Assembly (NCBI RefSeq): GCF_049647105.1
Contig: NZ_JBARWZ010000288.1
Coordinates: forward strand, 9,268 to 73,267
Length of the DNA stretch: 64,000 nucleotides
From: Actinophytocola sp049647105
Lineage (GTDB): Bacteria; Actinomycetota; Actinomycetes; Mycobacteriales; Pseudonocardiaceae
Reading direction: 5' to 3'
The notes below the pieces were generated by a model. The model ran no database searches and was not told the DNA's origin. It saw only the letters and a list, made by a program, of their open reading frames with translations. Below, in pieces: positions 50,512-60,729 of this stretch (position 1 is its first letter; each line of letters opens with the position of its first letter). The position numbers and the translations under genes were made by a program.

Positions 50512-53500
50512 ATGCCCGGCGGCAAGATCGACATCCTGGTTGAACCAGACATGCGCGCCTTCCCCTCCAAGCTCGCATCAGGACTCCGCAGTTCCAGCGG
50601 CATCGCCTCGTCCATCGGCCGCGGACTCGGGCTGGCGGTCGCCGCCGGAACGGCTGTCGCCGCCGGCGGTCTTGCCAGCGTCATCAAGCTCGGCAACGAG
50701 TATCAGGGAAACCTGAACGAGCTCCAGGCCGTGTCGGGCGCGACCGCCATCCAGATGGCCAAGGTCGGTCAGACCGCCAAGGCCCTCGGCGCCGACATGA
50801 CGTTGCCGGCCACATCGGCCGCGGACGCGGCGAACGCCATGGTGGAACTAGCCAAGGGCGGCCTTTCGGTCGACGAGGCCATGCAAGCGGCCAAGGGCAC
50901 TCTGCAGTTGGCGGCCGCGGCCCAAGTGGACGGCGCGACAGCGGCGGAACTGCAGTCCGCTGCGTTGAACTCGTTCGGTCTGGCGGCGGACCAGGCGGGC
51001 CGGGTCGCCGACGTGCTAGCCAACACCGCAAACGCGTCGGCGTCCTCGATGATCGACGTCGGCAACTCCCTGAAGTACGTCGCCCCCGTGTCCGCGGCGC
51101 TCAAAGTGTCCATCGAGGACACCGCCGCCGCTATCGGATTGCTCGCCAATCAAGGCGTGAAGGGGGAGCAGGCAGGCACATCCCTGCGCGGCATCCTCGC
51201 CAGCTTGGCGTCACCGTCGGCTGCGGCCGCGGATGGGCTGAAGACGCTCGGCGTCCAGGCGTTCGACGCCCAGGGCAAGTTCGTCGGACTTCGGGTCTTT
51301 ACTGACCAGTTGGCGCAGGCGAAGGGCCGACTGACCGACGCCGAGTTCGCCGCCGCGGCCAGCACCGCGTTCGGCAACGAAGGGTTCACCGCCGCGAACG
51401 CGTTGGCGGCCGAGGGTGCCGCCTCGTTCGACGAGATGGCCACGTCGGTGTCTCGTGCTGGCGGCGCAGCCGACGTCGCGGCCGCTCAGACCAAGGGCCT
51501 CGGCGGCGCATGGGAAGGCTTCAAGTCCCAACTCGAGACCGCCGGTATCGAGGTCTACGAGGTCATCGCCCCCGGCCTCGAACGAGCCACCCGTTCCGCC
51601 GCGGAATTCGTCGCCGGATTCACCCCGAAGATCGTCACTGGCCTGGAAACCGCAGTCGCCGCCGGCGAACTCTTCGGACCGCAACTTGCCGAGGCGCTGG
51701 TGTCGCGCGGTGACGCGCTCCTCGACGTAGTAAGCGACATCATCGACCCAGTCGTCGCCGGGCTGGTCGACTCGCTGAACGGCGCGGTGAACGTCGGAAC
51801 GACCGTGTTCGGCGGATTCGCTGACGTGGTACGTGAAGGCGCCGACGCCGTTGTCCCGCTCGCAGAAGGGGTCGGCAACCTGCTCGAGGGCCTCAACCAG
51901 GCCACCGGTCCGGTTGGCGCTCTGGTCGCCGGCCTCGAGTTGGTGTACGACATCACCGCAGGCATCGTCCGGGTCATCGCGCCTGCCGTCGCGGTGATTG
52001 GTGACCTGGCGTCAGCGTTCGGTGACCTGCCGGGACCGATCCAGACGGCCGCGGTCGCCGTTCTCGCTCTCCGCGCCGGGCCGGCAGTCCTAGGTGGTCT
52101 GCGGACTGCGCTGCGCGGTACTGCCACAGACGCTGGGGAAGCGGGACGACAGGCTGGCCTTCTCGGGCGAGCGTGGTCGACGGTAACGGCCCCGGTCCAG
52201 TTGGCGGCGAGCGGCATCGGTAGTGCTGTCGGCGTCGTCCGCCAGTTCAACGATGAGGCCCGCGTGCAGCGGGCGGTCGCTACCGAAGCCGGCGACTCGG
52301 TTGGGCGTCTCGGTACCTATGCGGCCGCGTTCAATACCTCAACGATCCCCGCGATCGCCGCAGCTCGCGGATTCGCGGAGCAGACCAGCGCGATCCGCGA
52401 CGGTGCCGCTGCCGCCGGGCAGCCCATCTCCACGATGGGTGCCGCGGTGGGGACTCTGGTAGAGCGCAGTCCTGCCCTGTCGGCTATGAAGGCGTCATTC
52501 GACAGGGCATCCTCTGGGGCCGAACGGTTTGGGCGCACTGCGGGTATCGCTGCTGCCGCAGGTTCGGGTCTTCGATCTGCCGCAGGTGGGCTGATCTCCG
52601 CGTTCGGTGGTCCGTGGGGTGTCGCACTAGGGATCGCCTCAGGCGGACTGGCGTTGCTGGCGGGAGCGAACGCGGACGCCGCCGCCGAGGAGCAGGCGCA
52701 CCGCGAGCAGGTCGACTCGCTGGCGGGGGCATTGCGGGAAAGCAATGGTGTCATCAACGACCACATCCGTGCTCTGGCGCTCAAACGCCTCGAAGACAAG
52801 GGCGCCGCCCAACTGGCCCGCGATCTGGACATTCCAGTTCGCACGTTGACAGATGCATACCTAGGCAACAAGAACGCACTCACGCAGGTACAAGCCGCAC
52901 TTCAGGTGTACCTGGACCAGGTCGCTGGTCAAGGCCAGCTAGAAGGTCAGGTCGCGGGATCTAACCCGATGGCCGACAAGGCCCATGAGCTCAAGAACCA
53001 ATTGGGCGAATTGATCCCCGAGATCAGTGCGGCAAACGACAAGAACAAGGAGTTCGAGGAGGCGACGGCCACCGGCGCGGCCGCCATGCTGACAGCGGCC
53101 GAACGCAGCCAAGGGCTCGGCGCCGCGATGGATGTCCTAGCCGACAACACCTCCACAGCGGACGACAAGGCCCGCGCTCTCAAGGACGCCCTGGACGCAC
53201 TATCCGGCGGGAACATCACGCTCGAGCAGGCGCAGTCACGGGTCAACGAGCAGCTGGCACAGATTTCGGACAAGTTCGGCGAGAACCTCGACAAGGCCAA
53301 CGGGTGGGGTGCCGCGCTTCTCAACGCCAACGGCTCGGTCAACACGACCACCGAGAACGGTCGCTTCCTCCTGGACACGCTCGACGATCTTGGGGCGAGC
53401 ACCGCAGACCTGGCGCAGAAGACGTTCGATGCCGCGATCGCACAGGGCGACGACATGCCGACCGCGTTGGAGAAAGCGCGGCAGGCATCGCAGGGTGTAC

Positions 53501-54303
53501 GGGATTCGTTCGCCGCGCAGGCAGACCAGCTCGGGTTGACGACCGAGCAGGTGCAGGCGCTCGCGGACCGGTACGGGATTGTGCCGGAGGACATCGTCAC
53601 GCTGATCCAAACCCCCGGTATGTCGCAGGCCCAGATCGACATGGAAATCCTGCGACAGAAGGTTGGGAACGTCCCGCCGAACAAGAGCGTCACGGTAACA
53701 GGGCTTACGGACTCCGCCGTCAAGAAGCTTGAGGACATCGGATACCGGGTCGAGCACCTCAAGGATGGATCGTTCAAGGTCACGGCGAATACGAAGACAG
53801 CGGACGACATTCTCGCCGGGCTCGCCCGGAAATGGAATGGCTACACGATCTACCTGAACACGCAGATCCGTGGCCGCAACAACCAGATCGCGCAGATGGG
53901 CGGCGGACTGAATGGCGCGATCGGCGGGATCGTCGAAACGTACGCCCAGGGCGGCATCCGGAAACTGACCCCGCTGAACGGGAAGATCGCGCACCGGGTG
54001 CCGGCGAACACATGGCGGGTCATCGGTGACCGGCAGACCGGCATCGAGTACTTCCTGCCCGACGACGAAAAGCCCCGCACGATGGCGATCGGCGCGGAGT
54101 GGGCGAGGCGCCGCGGGCTGGTGTTGGTCCGGAAGTACGCCGACGGTGGCATCGCCACACCCGCAACGACAGCGACAGCGGCAGCACCAGGGGCGGGGGT
54201 GACGGTGAATATGCCCGTTCAGGTGCAGGACAACAGGTCCGCCTACGAGTTCGCCCGTGTCGCATCCTCCGATATCGCGTGGGCGGCGAGGTTCTCCGGA
54301 TGA
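50512..54303 (+). CDS. Tape measure protein
   Basis: 1263 residues, ATG 50512. TP901-type domain at ~60-310 (LQAVSGATAIQMAKVGQTAK, LASPSAAAADGLKTLGV). Several hydrophobic segments follow (YDITAGIVRVIAPAVAVIGD, PIQTAAVAVLALRAGPAVLG), then helical repeats and a C-terminal Gly-rich end. Length predicts a tail near 190 nm at ~0.15 nm per residue. No obvious peptidoglycan hydrolase domain. Confidence 0.94.
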   Translation: MPGGKIDILVEPDMRAFPSKLASGLRSSSGIASSIGRGLGLAVAAGTAVAAGGLASVIKLGNEYQGNLNELQAVSGATAIQMAKVGQTAKALGADMTLPATSAADAANAMVELAKGGLSVDEAMQAAKGTLQLAAAAQVDGATAAELQSAALNSFGLAADQAGRVADVLANTANASASSMIDVGNSLKYVAPVSAALKVSIEDTAAAIGLLANQGVKGEQAGTSLRGILASLASPSAAAADGLKTLGVQAFDAQGKFVGLRVFTDQLAQAKGRLTDAEFAAAASTAFGNEGFTAANALAAEGAASFDEMATSVSRAGGAADVAAAQTKGLGGAWEGFKSQLETAGIEVYEVIAPGLERATRSAAEFVAGFTPKIVTGLETAVAAGELFGPQLAEALVSRGDALLDVVSDIIDPVVAGLVDSLNGAVNVGTTVFGGFADVVREGADAVVPLAEGVGNLLEGLNQATGPVGALVAGLELVYDITAGIVRVIAPAVAVIGDLASAFGDLPGPIQTAAVAVLALRAGPAVLGGLRTALRGTATDAGEAGRQAGLLGRAWSTVTAPVQLAASGIGSAVGVVRQFNDEARVQRAVATEAGDSVGRLGTYAAAFNTSTIPAIAAARGFAEQTSAIRDGAAAAGQPISTMGAAVGTLVERSPALSAMKASFDRASSGAERFGRTAGIAAAAGSGLRSAAGGLISAFGGPWGVALGIASGGLALLAGANADAAAEEQAHREQVDSLAGALRESNGVINDHIRALALKRLEDKGAAQLARDLDIPVRTLTDAYLGNKNALTQVQAALQVYLDQVAGQGQLEGQVAGSNPMADKAHELKNQLGELIPEISAANDKNKEFEEATATGAAAMLTAAERSQGLGAAMDVLADNTSTADDKARALKDALDALSGGNITLEQAQSRVNEQLAQISDKFGENLDKANGWGAALLNANGSVNTTTENGRFLLDTLDDLGASTADLAQKTFDAAIAQGDDMPTALEKARQASQGVRDSFAAQADQLGLTTEQVQALADRYGIVPEDIVTLIQTPGMSQAQIDMEILRQKVGNVPPNKSVTVTGLTDSAVKKLEDIGYRVEHLKDGSFKVTANTKTADDILAGLARKWNGYTIYLNTQIRGRNNQIAQMGGGLNGAIGGIVETYAQGGIRKLTPLNGKIAHRVPANTWRVIGDRQTGIEYFLPDDEKPRTMAIGAEWARRRGLVLVRKYADGGIATPATTATAAAPGAGVTVNMPVQVQDNRSAYEFARVASSDIAWAARFSG

Positions 54304-55193
54304 GCACCCAGATCGTCACCCCGGCGTGGACTGTGGACGGCTGGTCCGGGAACTACGTCGACGACAACGGTGTCACGTGGTTTGTCTCCGACGACAAGGG
54401 CTGGTTCGAACCGGTCCAGGACCGACTGTTCGACATGGACAAACCGGCATCCGACGGCACGTACTCGGCGCCGAACCTCGACGCGTCGCGGGTCATCACC
54501 CTCACCGGGTGGGCTCGCGCACCGGATCCGGTCGCCGCCGACGTGGCGCGGAACAAGTTCAACTCGTTGTGCAAGCGCGGTCACCTGTTTCCGCTTGTAG
54601 TTGAGGAGCCGGTGGCGATCCGGACGGCGATGGTGAAACGCGCGGGTGGGAACCTCCGCAACACCGGAGTCTCGCAGTTCGAGTTCCAACTGATTCTGCT
54701 CGCACCGGACCCACGCAAGTACTCCAGCACCGTCCACTCCGCCAGCACGGGGCTCGCGATCGACGCCCCTGGCGGCATCAAGTGGGGCGGCCCCGCGGGC
54801 TCGACGGGTGTTGAGTGGGGTGGCCCGGCTGGGTCGACGGGGGTGGTGTGGCAGACCGGTGCCGCCGAGAACGGCGTCATCCAGATCACCAACGACGGCA
54901 GCGAAGACACCCCGATCGTCTTCACGATTGCGGGTCCGGTGACGTCTCCGATCATCACCCGCACGGACACCGGCGAGTCGCTCCGCTGGAACGGCACTGT
55001 CGCCACTGGCTCCCAGCTCGTCATCAACACCGGCACCGGATCGGTGCTGTTGGACAACGGCAACCAGCGTCCACTCCTGACACGGGCGGACTTCTTCCTC
55101 GCGCCGCCGGGAACGATCGATGTCCTTTTCTCCGCCCCCAGCCCTTCCCCCACTGCGTTGCTGACTGCTACGTGGCCCGATGCCTGGATTTGA
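54300..55193 (+). CDS. Distal tail protein (Dit-like)
   Basis: 297 residues, ATGA overlap with the tape measure. N-terminal Dit domain (DLDASRVITL-type LDASRVITLTGWARAPDPVA, NKFNSLCKRGHLFPLVVEEP) and C-terminal galectin-like beta domain (TGSQLVINTGTGSVLLDNGN). A short duplicated GPAGSTGVEWGGPAGSTGVV lies between them. Forms the hexameric hub at the tail tip. Confidence 0.85.
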   Translation: MSTQIVTPAWTVDGWSGNYVDDNGVTWFVSDDKGWFEPVQDRLFDMDKPASDGTYSAPNLDASRVITLTGWARAPDPVAADVARNKFNSLCKRGHLFPLVVEEPVAIRTAMVKRAGGNLRNTGVSQFEFQLILLAPDPRKYSSTVHSASTGLAIDAPGGIKWGGPAGSTGVEWGGPAGSTGVVWQTGAAENGVIQITNDGSEDTPIVFTIAGPVTSPIITRTDTGESLRWNGTVATGSQLVINTGTGSVLLDNGNQRPLLTRADFFLAPPGTIDVLFSAPSPSPTALLTATWPDAWI

Positions 55194-55205
55194 GAGGAGG
55201 CGCGC

Positions 55206-56393
55206 GTGGCTGTCGACATGACCGACGCGATCCCGCTGATGGAAGCGGACGGCACCACCGGCCGCAACAACGCCCGCGACATCCGCACCGGGCTACTCAG
55301 TGCGTTGATGCTGACGGACGCCAACGGGACCCTCGCCCGACCGGGGATTCTGCCGCGCCGCTACATCGACACCACCGGGTTCGAGTTCGTGGACCTCAAG
55401 GCGATCCAGCTGGGGTCGCCGGGGCAGGCGGTGCAGCTGTACCCGGGGAAGGCGATCGTCACGCGCACCGGCCAGGGCCCCTACCTGCTGACGCAGGAAA
55501 CGACGATCACCAACTACCCGTTGGACGCGGCGGACCCGTCGAACCCACGGATCGACATCCTGTACCTGCGTCTGTACGACAAGGGCATCGGTGACAGTGG
55601 CGGTGGACCGCACGGCCCGAAGGTCGAACACCTGAACGGCACCCCCGCGGGCTCGCCGACTGTGCCGTCGTTCCCGACGGACACGGTGCCGATCGCCCGG
55701 ATCCTGCGGCCCGCGAACACCAACAACGTGACGGCGGCGAACATCACCGACCTCCGCAAGTCGACCACGCTCAACGGCGGGTCGCGTCCTCTGCTGCCCG
55801 GTGACAGCCTGTCCGACGCGGGCCTGGTCGTCGGCGAGAAGCGGCTCCGTGCCGCCACCTCAGCGCAGATCGCCGCGGGCGCGAACCCGATGATCGAAGA
55901 GGTGTGGACAGCGCACGGCAAGTGGTGGCCCACCACCAACTACCAGGTGATCGCCCGAAACGAACGCGACACCAACGCCACCACAACCGCCACAACCGCC
56001 GGCACCGCGTACCGGATCTTCAACACCGGCGGCCCGATCCTCGCCGGACGCACGTACGAGATCAGCGGCCGGGGTTCCCTGCGATCCAACACAGCCGGCG
56101 TCACCGCGCAGATCGACTTCCGGTACACCACCAACGGGACCGAACCCACCACCTCGTCAACGCAGATCGCCCGCGAGATCCTGGACTTGGCGGACACGAA
56201 CGTCCCGGAGACGATCACCTGGAAGTTCAACTACGAGGCCACCGCCGACGTTACACTCCGCGTGGTCGCCGCGATGTTCACCGCGTCCGGTGGCGGGCAG
56301 CTCATCTTCGAGGCCGCCGCGGGACCGAGCCCGGGCGAGATCGTGATCACGGACATGGGCCCGACCGTGGCCATCTCCGGGAACATCTACTAG
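55206..56393 (+). CDS. Minor tail protein
   Basis: 395 residues, GTG start. N-terminal half has the baseplate-like plan of actinophage tail proteins (LPRRYIDTTGFEFVDLKAIQ, PSNPRIDILYLRLYDKGIGD). C-terminal ~150 residues form a beta sandwich (RTYEISGRGSLRSNTAGVTA). Likely part of the tail tip or fibre base. Confidence 0.78.
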   Translation: MAVDMTDAIPLMEADGTTGRNNARDIRTGLLSALMLTDANGTLARPGILPRRYIDTTGFEFVDLKAIQLGSPGQAVQLYPGKAIVTRTGQGPYLLTQETTITNYPLDAADPSNPRIDILYLRLYDKGIGDSGGGPHGPKVEHLNGTPAGSPTVPSFPTDTVPIARILRPANTNNVTAANITDLRKSTTLNGGSRPLLPGDSLSDAGLVVGEKRLRAATSAQIAAGANPMIEEVWTAHGKWWPTTNYQVIARNERDTNATTTATTAGTAYRIFNTGGPILAGRTYEISGRGSLRSNTAGVTAQIDFRYTTNGTEPTTSSTQIAREILDLADTNVPETITWKFNYEATADVTLRVVAAMFTASGGGQLIFEAAAGPSPGEIVITDMGPTVAISGNIY

Positions 56394-56396
56394 CCC

Positions 56397-57596
56397 ATGA
56401 CTGGGCCACAGCTGCTGGCCGCCGACCTGCTCGCCGCGGCCGCCGCAGCACCCGAACCGGTGCTGCCGTGGCGGTTGTTCGCCGCCGAAACCGTCACCGG
56501 GCGGATCATCGAGGACATCCCGCTCGTCGGCACACCGCAGTGGAACTACGGCATCAACCAGGCCGGGGCCCTGCAGGTGACTGTCCCGATCGGCGCCATC
56601 CACAAGCAGACACTGCGGGCGCTGCTGGACTACTGGCGGATCTCCTGGGGACTGTCCTGGGGGTCGCACATCTTCCAGGCTGGCCCGGTAGTCACGTCCC
56701 GATTCAACGACGCCGAAGGCCCTCCGACCCTGTCTGTCGGCGCCGCAGGTATCTGGTCCCTGTTCACCACCAAGCGGGTCCTCGCCAATCCGGCGTGGGT
56801 CGGCACCAACCTCGCCGCAGCTGAGGCCGACGTCAACCTGACGTCCCTGTCGCTGCACACCATCGCCAAACGGTTGGTGCAGAACGACATGACCCGCAAC
56901 GGCAGCCTCCCCATCGTGTTGCCTGCGGACATCGCCGGAACGGCGGAGCGGACCTATCCGGGCTACGACATGGCCTACGTCGGCGAACGACTCGCCCAAC
57001 TCACCCAGGTCATCGACGGGCCTGAGGTCGAGTTCCGGCCGGAGTACACCGACGACACCCGCACCGCGATCCGGTGGAAGATGCGGATCGGCAACCCCCG
57101 ACTCGGCAACCTCGGTCTCCCACACGCGTGGGATTACGGCCGCGGCGCCCTCACCCACGTGGACGAAGACTCGGACGGGTCGCAGCAACAGTTCCGTGTG
57201 TGGGCCCGAGGCAACGGCATGGAGCGCAGCCTGCTGTACGGGTACCACGCGGACACCTCGCTCGTCGCCGCAGGCTGGCCTCAGCTCGACGGCATCGACA
57301 ACGACCACTCGTCCGCCACCGAAACCGCCACCCTCAACGGGTGGGCGCGGGCGGACGTCGAAACCTACCGGACGCCGGTGGTGAAACTCGCCGCCCGTAT
57401 CCGTCTCGACGGGCGGGACGGCCGCGGCCAAGCCACCGGTTCGCCGGCGGTGTCCGAGGTGGAGGTCGGCGACAACGCCGCGTTCAACGTCCGTGATCAC
57501 CGCTGGCTACCGGACGGCGAGTACGGGCAACGCATCATCGGTGTGTCCTCGGGCGGAGACTTCCAGACCGCGCAACTCACTCTGCAGGGGGCGTGA
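56397..57596 (+). CDS. Tail protein, ReqiPepy6 Gp37-like
   Basis: 399 residues. VLPWRLFAAETVTGRIIEDI, PQWNYGINQAGALQVTVPIG and the late VGDNAAFNVRDHRWLPDGEY match the siphovirus Gp37-like (Tal-type) tail family. Caps the tube below Dit and contacts the cell surface. Confidence 0.82.
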   Translation: MTGPQLLAADLLAAAAAAPEPVLPWRLFAAETVTGRIIEDIPLVGTPQWNYGINQAGALQVTVPIGAIHKQTLRALLDYWRISWGLSWGSHIFQAGPVVTSRFNDAEGPPTLSVGAAGIWSLFTTKRVLANPAWVGTNLAAAEADVNLTSLSLHTIAKRLVQNDMTRNGSLPIVLPADIAGTAERTYPGYDMAYVGERLAQLTQVIDGPEVEFRPEYTDDTRTAIRWKMRIGNPRLGNLGLPHAWDYGRGALTHVDEDSDGSQQQFRVWARGNGMERSLLYGYHADTSLVAAGWPQLDGIDNDHSSATETATLNGWARADVETYRTPVVKLAARIRLDGRDGRGQATGSPAVSEVEVGDNAAFNVRDHRWLPDGEYGQRIIGVSSGGDFQTAQLTLQGA

Positions 57597-58355
57597 ATGT
57601 CGATCCCGATTCCTGTCGAGGCACCCGCGGGGGTAGTGCCGCGGGACAACACCAGCATCGGCGCGATGCTCACACAGATCATGGGGCGACTGTCCGAGGC
57701 GGAGCGGAAGACGCTGTACTCGGCGTCGGTTTCGCAGGGCGGCCTGACCGTGCAGGACGGTGGGGCGATGCGGCTCCGCCTCGACAACGGGGTTGACGTC
57801 TTCTACGCAGGGCCGCTCCACTATGACGACCCGGTCGTCAACTACAACGGCATCATCATGCGGCGCCCGGATGGGTCACCGATCTTCTACACGTTCCCGC
57901 CCGGCGGCGACCCCAACGTCATCGCCTGGCGATTCTTGGACCAGGACCGCAACGAGGTTCTGGCCAGCGACGCCGTGACCGGTGGACTCGCGAAACCGTG
58001 GATCCCGCTCACCGGTGTCCCCGCGCTCTCGTCAGCGATCCCGATGACATCCAACGCTGGCTTCATCGGCACCTGGGCCACCGGGTCGGTGCCCAAACAG
58101 CAGCCCTACGTCGAAGTGCAGGCGCTGATCCGATCAGAGTCGGGTGGCATCGGCAACGCCCGGTACACGATGAACGGGACACCGGTGGGGTCGTCCATGC
58201 CGATCGCGTCGGGCGCGTTCGGGTGGCAGTCCATCCAGGTACTGCCGATCCCCGGCGACTTCTACAACTACATATCTATCGAGCTTGAGGTGCAGCGCAC
58301 CAATGCATCAGGAACGGTCGGCGGCGTGTTCCGGGGATTCCAGCGTCAGACCTGA
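57597..58355 (+). CDS. Minor tail protein
   Basis: 252 residues starting directly at the preceding stop. N-terminal helix then collagen-free beta region (RLDNGVDVFYAGPLHYDDPV, RRPDGSPIFYTFPPGGDPNV) and a C-terminal jellyroll-like part. Probable fibre or tip protein. Confidence 0.76.
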   Translation: MSIPIPVEAPAGVVPRDNTSIGAMLTQIMGRLSEAERKTLYSASVSQGGLTVQDGGAMRLRLDNGVDVFYAGPLHYDDPVVNYNGIIMRRPDGSPIFYTFPPGGDPNVIAWRFLDQDRNEVLASDAVTGGLAKPWIPLTGVPALSSAIPMTSNAGFIGTWATGSVPKQQPYVEVQALIRSESGGIGNARYTMNGTPVGSSMPIASGAFGWQSIQVLPIPGDFYNYISIELEVQRTNASGTVGGVFRGFQRQT

Positions 58356-58357
58356 CG

Positions 58358-58789
58358 TCAACCCGCGTCAGGCACGTCTCCGATGGTGGGCGGCTGGTTG
58401 ACCTCGGTCGGGTCGCTGTCCGGCTGCTCAACCGGGACCGGGGCGGGCCCGGGCGCGGGACGCTGCTCCACATCACCGACAGGGTTGTCGGGTGCGACGT
58501 CGGGAAGCTGGTCGGCCGGTACAGGCTGGTTCGGGGGCACGTCACCAGTATCCCCCGGGGCGGGCGCGGGAGGTGCCTGCGTGGCGGGCGCGTCGACTGC
58601 CGGGGCGCTGTTCTCTGGCGCGGGCGTCGTGGTGGTCGTGGGGGAGTCAGTGACAACCTCAACCTGCCCGGCGGGCCGGGTGTCAGTGTCCTGCCCGGAG
58701 GACTGTCCGCCGGCGAGAGCAACAGCGATCCCGGCGATAACCGCAGCGGCTGCGGCGACAGTGCCGCCGACGGCGATGTTCTTGCGCAT
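58358..58789 (-). CDS. Pro-rich exported protein, candidate moron
   Basis: 143 residues, leftward inside the rightward tail operon. One N-terminal hydrophobic segment (VGGTVAAAAAVIAGIAVALA) serves as signal/anchor, followed by a ~110-residue Pro/Ala/Asp-rich disordered domain, likely outside the membrane. No lipobox Cys. It has its own GGGGAG ribosome site and a ~200-bp upstream region. Orientation suggests expression in the lysogen (lysogenic conversion); the function is unknown. Confidence 0.78.
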   Translation of the reverse strand: MRKNIAVGGTVAAAAAVIAGIAVALAGGQSSGQDTDTRPAGQVEVVTDSPTTTTTPAPENSAPAVDAPATQAPPAPAPGDTGDVPPNQPVPADQLPDVAPDNPVGDVEQRPAPGPAPVPVEQPDSDPTEVNQPPTIGDVPDAG

Positions 58790-58989
58790 TTGATCTCCCC
58801 TAGGCGCGCCCCGGAATCGGGGGACTTGAACTACTCATCGCATAAGACGCGCCGGACGTAACAGGGTTCCACCGAACCAATTTCGTGCCAGACACGGACC
58901 ATTCGAGCGAAGCCCGCGGGAGGCACACATGCTCGGAACTTCACTGATCCAATTCCCGCCCAGCGGGTCGTCCGACCAAGGGAGTGCTG

Positions 58990-59256
58990 GTGCTGCCTCG
59001 TCCGCTGGTGATCGCCCTCGCGATCCTGATCTCGATCATGTGGGCGGCAAACCTGGTCGTCGGGTTCCTCTATCCCGGTCGTAGTGACCCGGCCCTGAAC
59101 GCGATCTTCGCGATCGTTGTCGGTGCGACATTCGCGTTGGGGAGACGGACCGAAAACGGGCCAGCCAGATCGGTCCGTAGCAAGTTGGCGAAGCTCCTGG
59201 ACTCCGAGCCAAAGACCAATGAAGACGAGTCAGACGACCGGGGTGGTCAGTCGTGA
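58990..59256 (+). CDS. Two-span membrane protein
   Basis: 88 residues from GTG 58990 (AAGGGAG 5 bp upstream; GTG 58984 is too close). Two hydrophobic helices (PLVIALAILISIMWAANLVV, NAIFAIVVGATFALG) and a charged cytoplasmic tail. Holin-like topology; next to the lysis genes. Confidence 0.72.
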   Translation: MLPRPLVIALAILISIMWAANLVVGFLYPGRSDPALNAIFAIVVGATFALGRRTENGPARSVRSKLAKLLDSEPKTNEDESDDRGGQS

Positions 59257-59768
59257 CGCCATGGAACTACATCCTCTTGTCCGTGCCGTGGACAGGCGTC
59301 GGGTTGCTCGTCGGGTGGTTGATGGGCCGGTCCACGGTGGCGGTTGATGCGCTGGCGGATGCCGTCCAAGACGAGGGAGATCCAGTGCCTGAAGGTCAGA
59401 TCGCGCGTCGGTCTCGGTTCACAGGGACGCATGTCCTCGGCGCCATCATCGTGATCCTGGGCGTGTTCACCGCTGTCCAGTCCTATGTGCAGAGCGATGC
59501 GACCGCGCGTCTGACGGAGTGCCAAACCGCGTACGCGAACGGTTTCGCCGACGCGCTGGATGCGCGCTCGACGGCGACGTCTGAGGCGCAGGACGCGTTG
59601 GACCAGCTGCTGTCGTCGGTCGCCGCGGTCACCCCGACCGAGGAAGGCCGTAGGCAGTTTCAGGACGCGCTCACGGCCTACTTGGAGAAGCGGGCTGTGG
59701 CGAAGAAGGCGCAGCAGGAGAACCCGTATCCATCACCACCGCGCGACGTGTGCAAGGAGGACGGCTGA
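59253..59768 (+). CDS. Membrane protein of the lysis region
   Basis: 171 residues, GTG in a GTGA overlap. Spans at ~5-25 (YILLSVPWTGVGLLVGWLMG) and ~60-80 (HVLGAIIVILGVFTAVQSYV), then a coiled-coil external domain (EEGRRQFQDALTAYLEKRAV). Might assist lysis or membrane anchoring. Confidence 0.7.
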   Translation: MTPWNYILLSVPWTGVGLLVGWLMGRSTVAVDALADAVQDEGDPVPEGQIARRSRFTGTHVLGAIIVILGVFTAVQSYVQSDATARLTECQTAYANGFADALDARSTATSEAQDALDQLLSSVAAVTPTEEGRRQFQDALTAYLEKRAVAKKAQQENPYPSPPRDVCKEDG

Positions 59769-60706
59769 TGTCGGTCACCCAGTGCCTCGAGGTCAACGCG
59801 CGGCTTCGGGCGGCTGGCATCACGGTGCGCGAGGCGGCGGGCTGGCAGACCCGCGGCAACGGGCAGGTGTCTGCCTATGAGGGCGGATTAATCCACCACA
59901 CCGCGACCGGGTACGGGGTCGCCCTGCCCGGCACCGGTGTGGGCAACCTGCTCATCAACGGCAGGCCGGACCTGGATGGCCCGCTGTGCAACTACGCGGG
60001 CAACGACGACGGCTCCATCACCGTGATCGCGGCGCATCCCGCGAACCATGCCGGCGCGTCGGGCGGCCGGTCCATGGGGCCGCTGCCGGTCACGAAGCTG
60101 TTCAACCGGCGGGTGATGGGTTTGGAGATCGTGTACCCCGGCACGGTGCCGATGCGGGACGCGCAGTACCGGTCCGCGTTGGTGTGGGCGAAGGCGGTCG
60201 CGGATGTTGTGGGCCGCGGCGACCTCGAACGGGTCCGCGGGCACGCCGAGACCTCGATCACCGGCAAGTGGGATCCGGGCAACGCGCCCAACCGAACCAT
60301 CGACATGACCGCGTTTCGCGCGGCCGCCAAGAACGGAGCGCTGGACGACATGACTCCCGAGCAGGCCCGGATCCTGGGCGACCTCCACGAGGCCCTCATC
60401 TCAGGGCACGACTGGACCACCCAGCACAGCAAGTCGCAGGTCTACAAAGTCCTCGGAGACGTGGTCACTCGAGCAGTGGCGGCGGGCCATGAGGCAGGCG
60501 CGAAGGCTGACGCTGTCGGCGCCAAGGTCGAGGGCTTGAAGGCCGGCATCGACGAGGCCGTGCAGCGCGGGATCTCCGACTACCTCACCGCGAACCCCCC
60601 GACCGTCAAGGTCGAGCTCGACTACACCCTGCTGGCGAAGGCCGTGAACGACGACGCCGACGCCCGCGCCCGAGACAACAACCCGGCCACCGGGCCGCGG
60701 TCCTGA
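59768..60706 (+). CDS. Endolysin, N-acetylmuramoyl-L-alanine amidase
   Basis: 312 residues. Amidase_2 domain ~1-200 with zinc ligands in GGLIHHTATG, in RVRGHAETS and the Asp in GKWDPGNAPN. The C-terminal ~100 residues are helical (AAGHEAGAKADAVGAKVEGL) and may mediate oligomerisation rather than classical LysM binding. Cleaves the peptide-glycan link to burst the host. Confidence 0.92.
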   Translation: MSVTQCLEVNARLRAAGITVREAAGWQTRGNGQVSAYEGGLIHHTATGYGVALPGTGVGNLLINGRPDLDGPLCNYAGNDDGSITVIAAHPANHAGASGGRSMGPLPVTKLFNRRVMGLEIVYPGTVPMRDAQYRSALVWAKAVADVVGRGDLERVRGHAETSITGKWDPGNAPNRTIDMTAFRAAAKNGALDDMTPEQARILGDLHEALISGHDWTTQHSKSQVYKVLGDVVTRAVAAGHEAGAKADAVGAKVEGLKAGIDEAVQRGISDYLTANPPTVKVELDYTLLAKAVNDDADARARDNNPATGPRS

Positions 60707-60729
60707 CACACCCCTCGAAGGGATCTGAC

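Noticed and set aside
58795..58860. tRNA-like sequence on the minus strand upstream of the moron (TTCAAGTC with CCCCCGATTCCGGGG)
   Set aside because: The T-loop-like octamer is present, but its flanks do not pair as a T-stem and no cloverleaf can be drawn.
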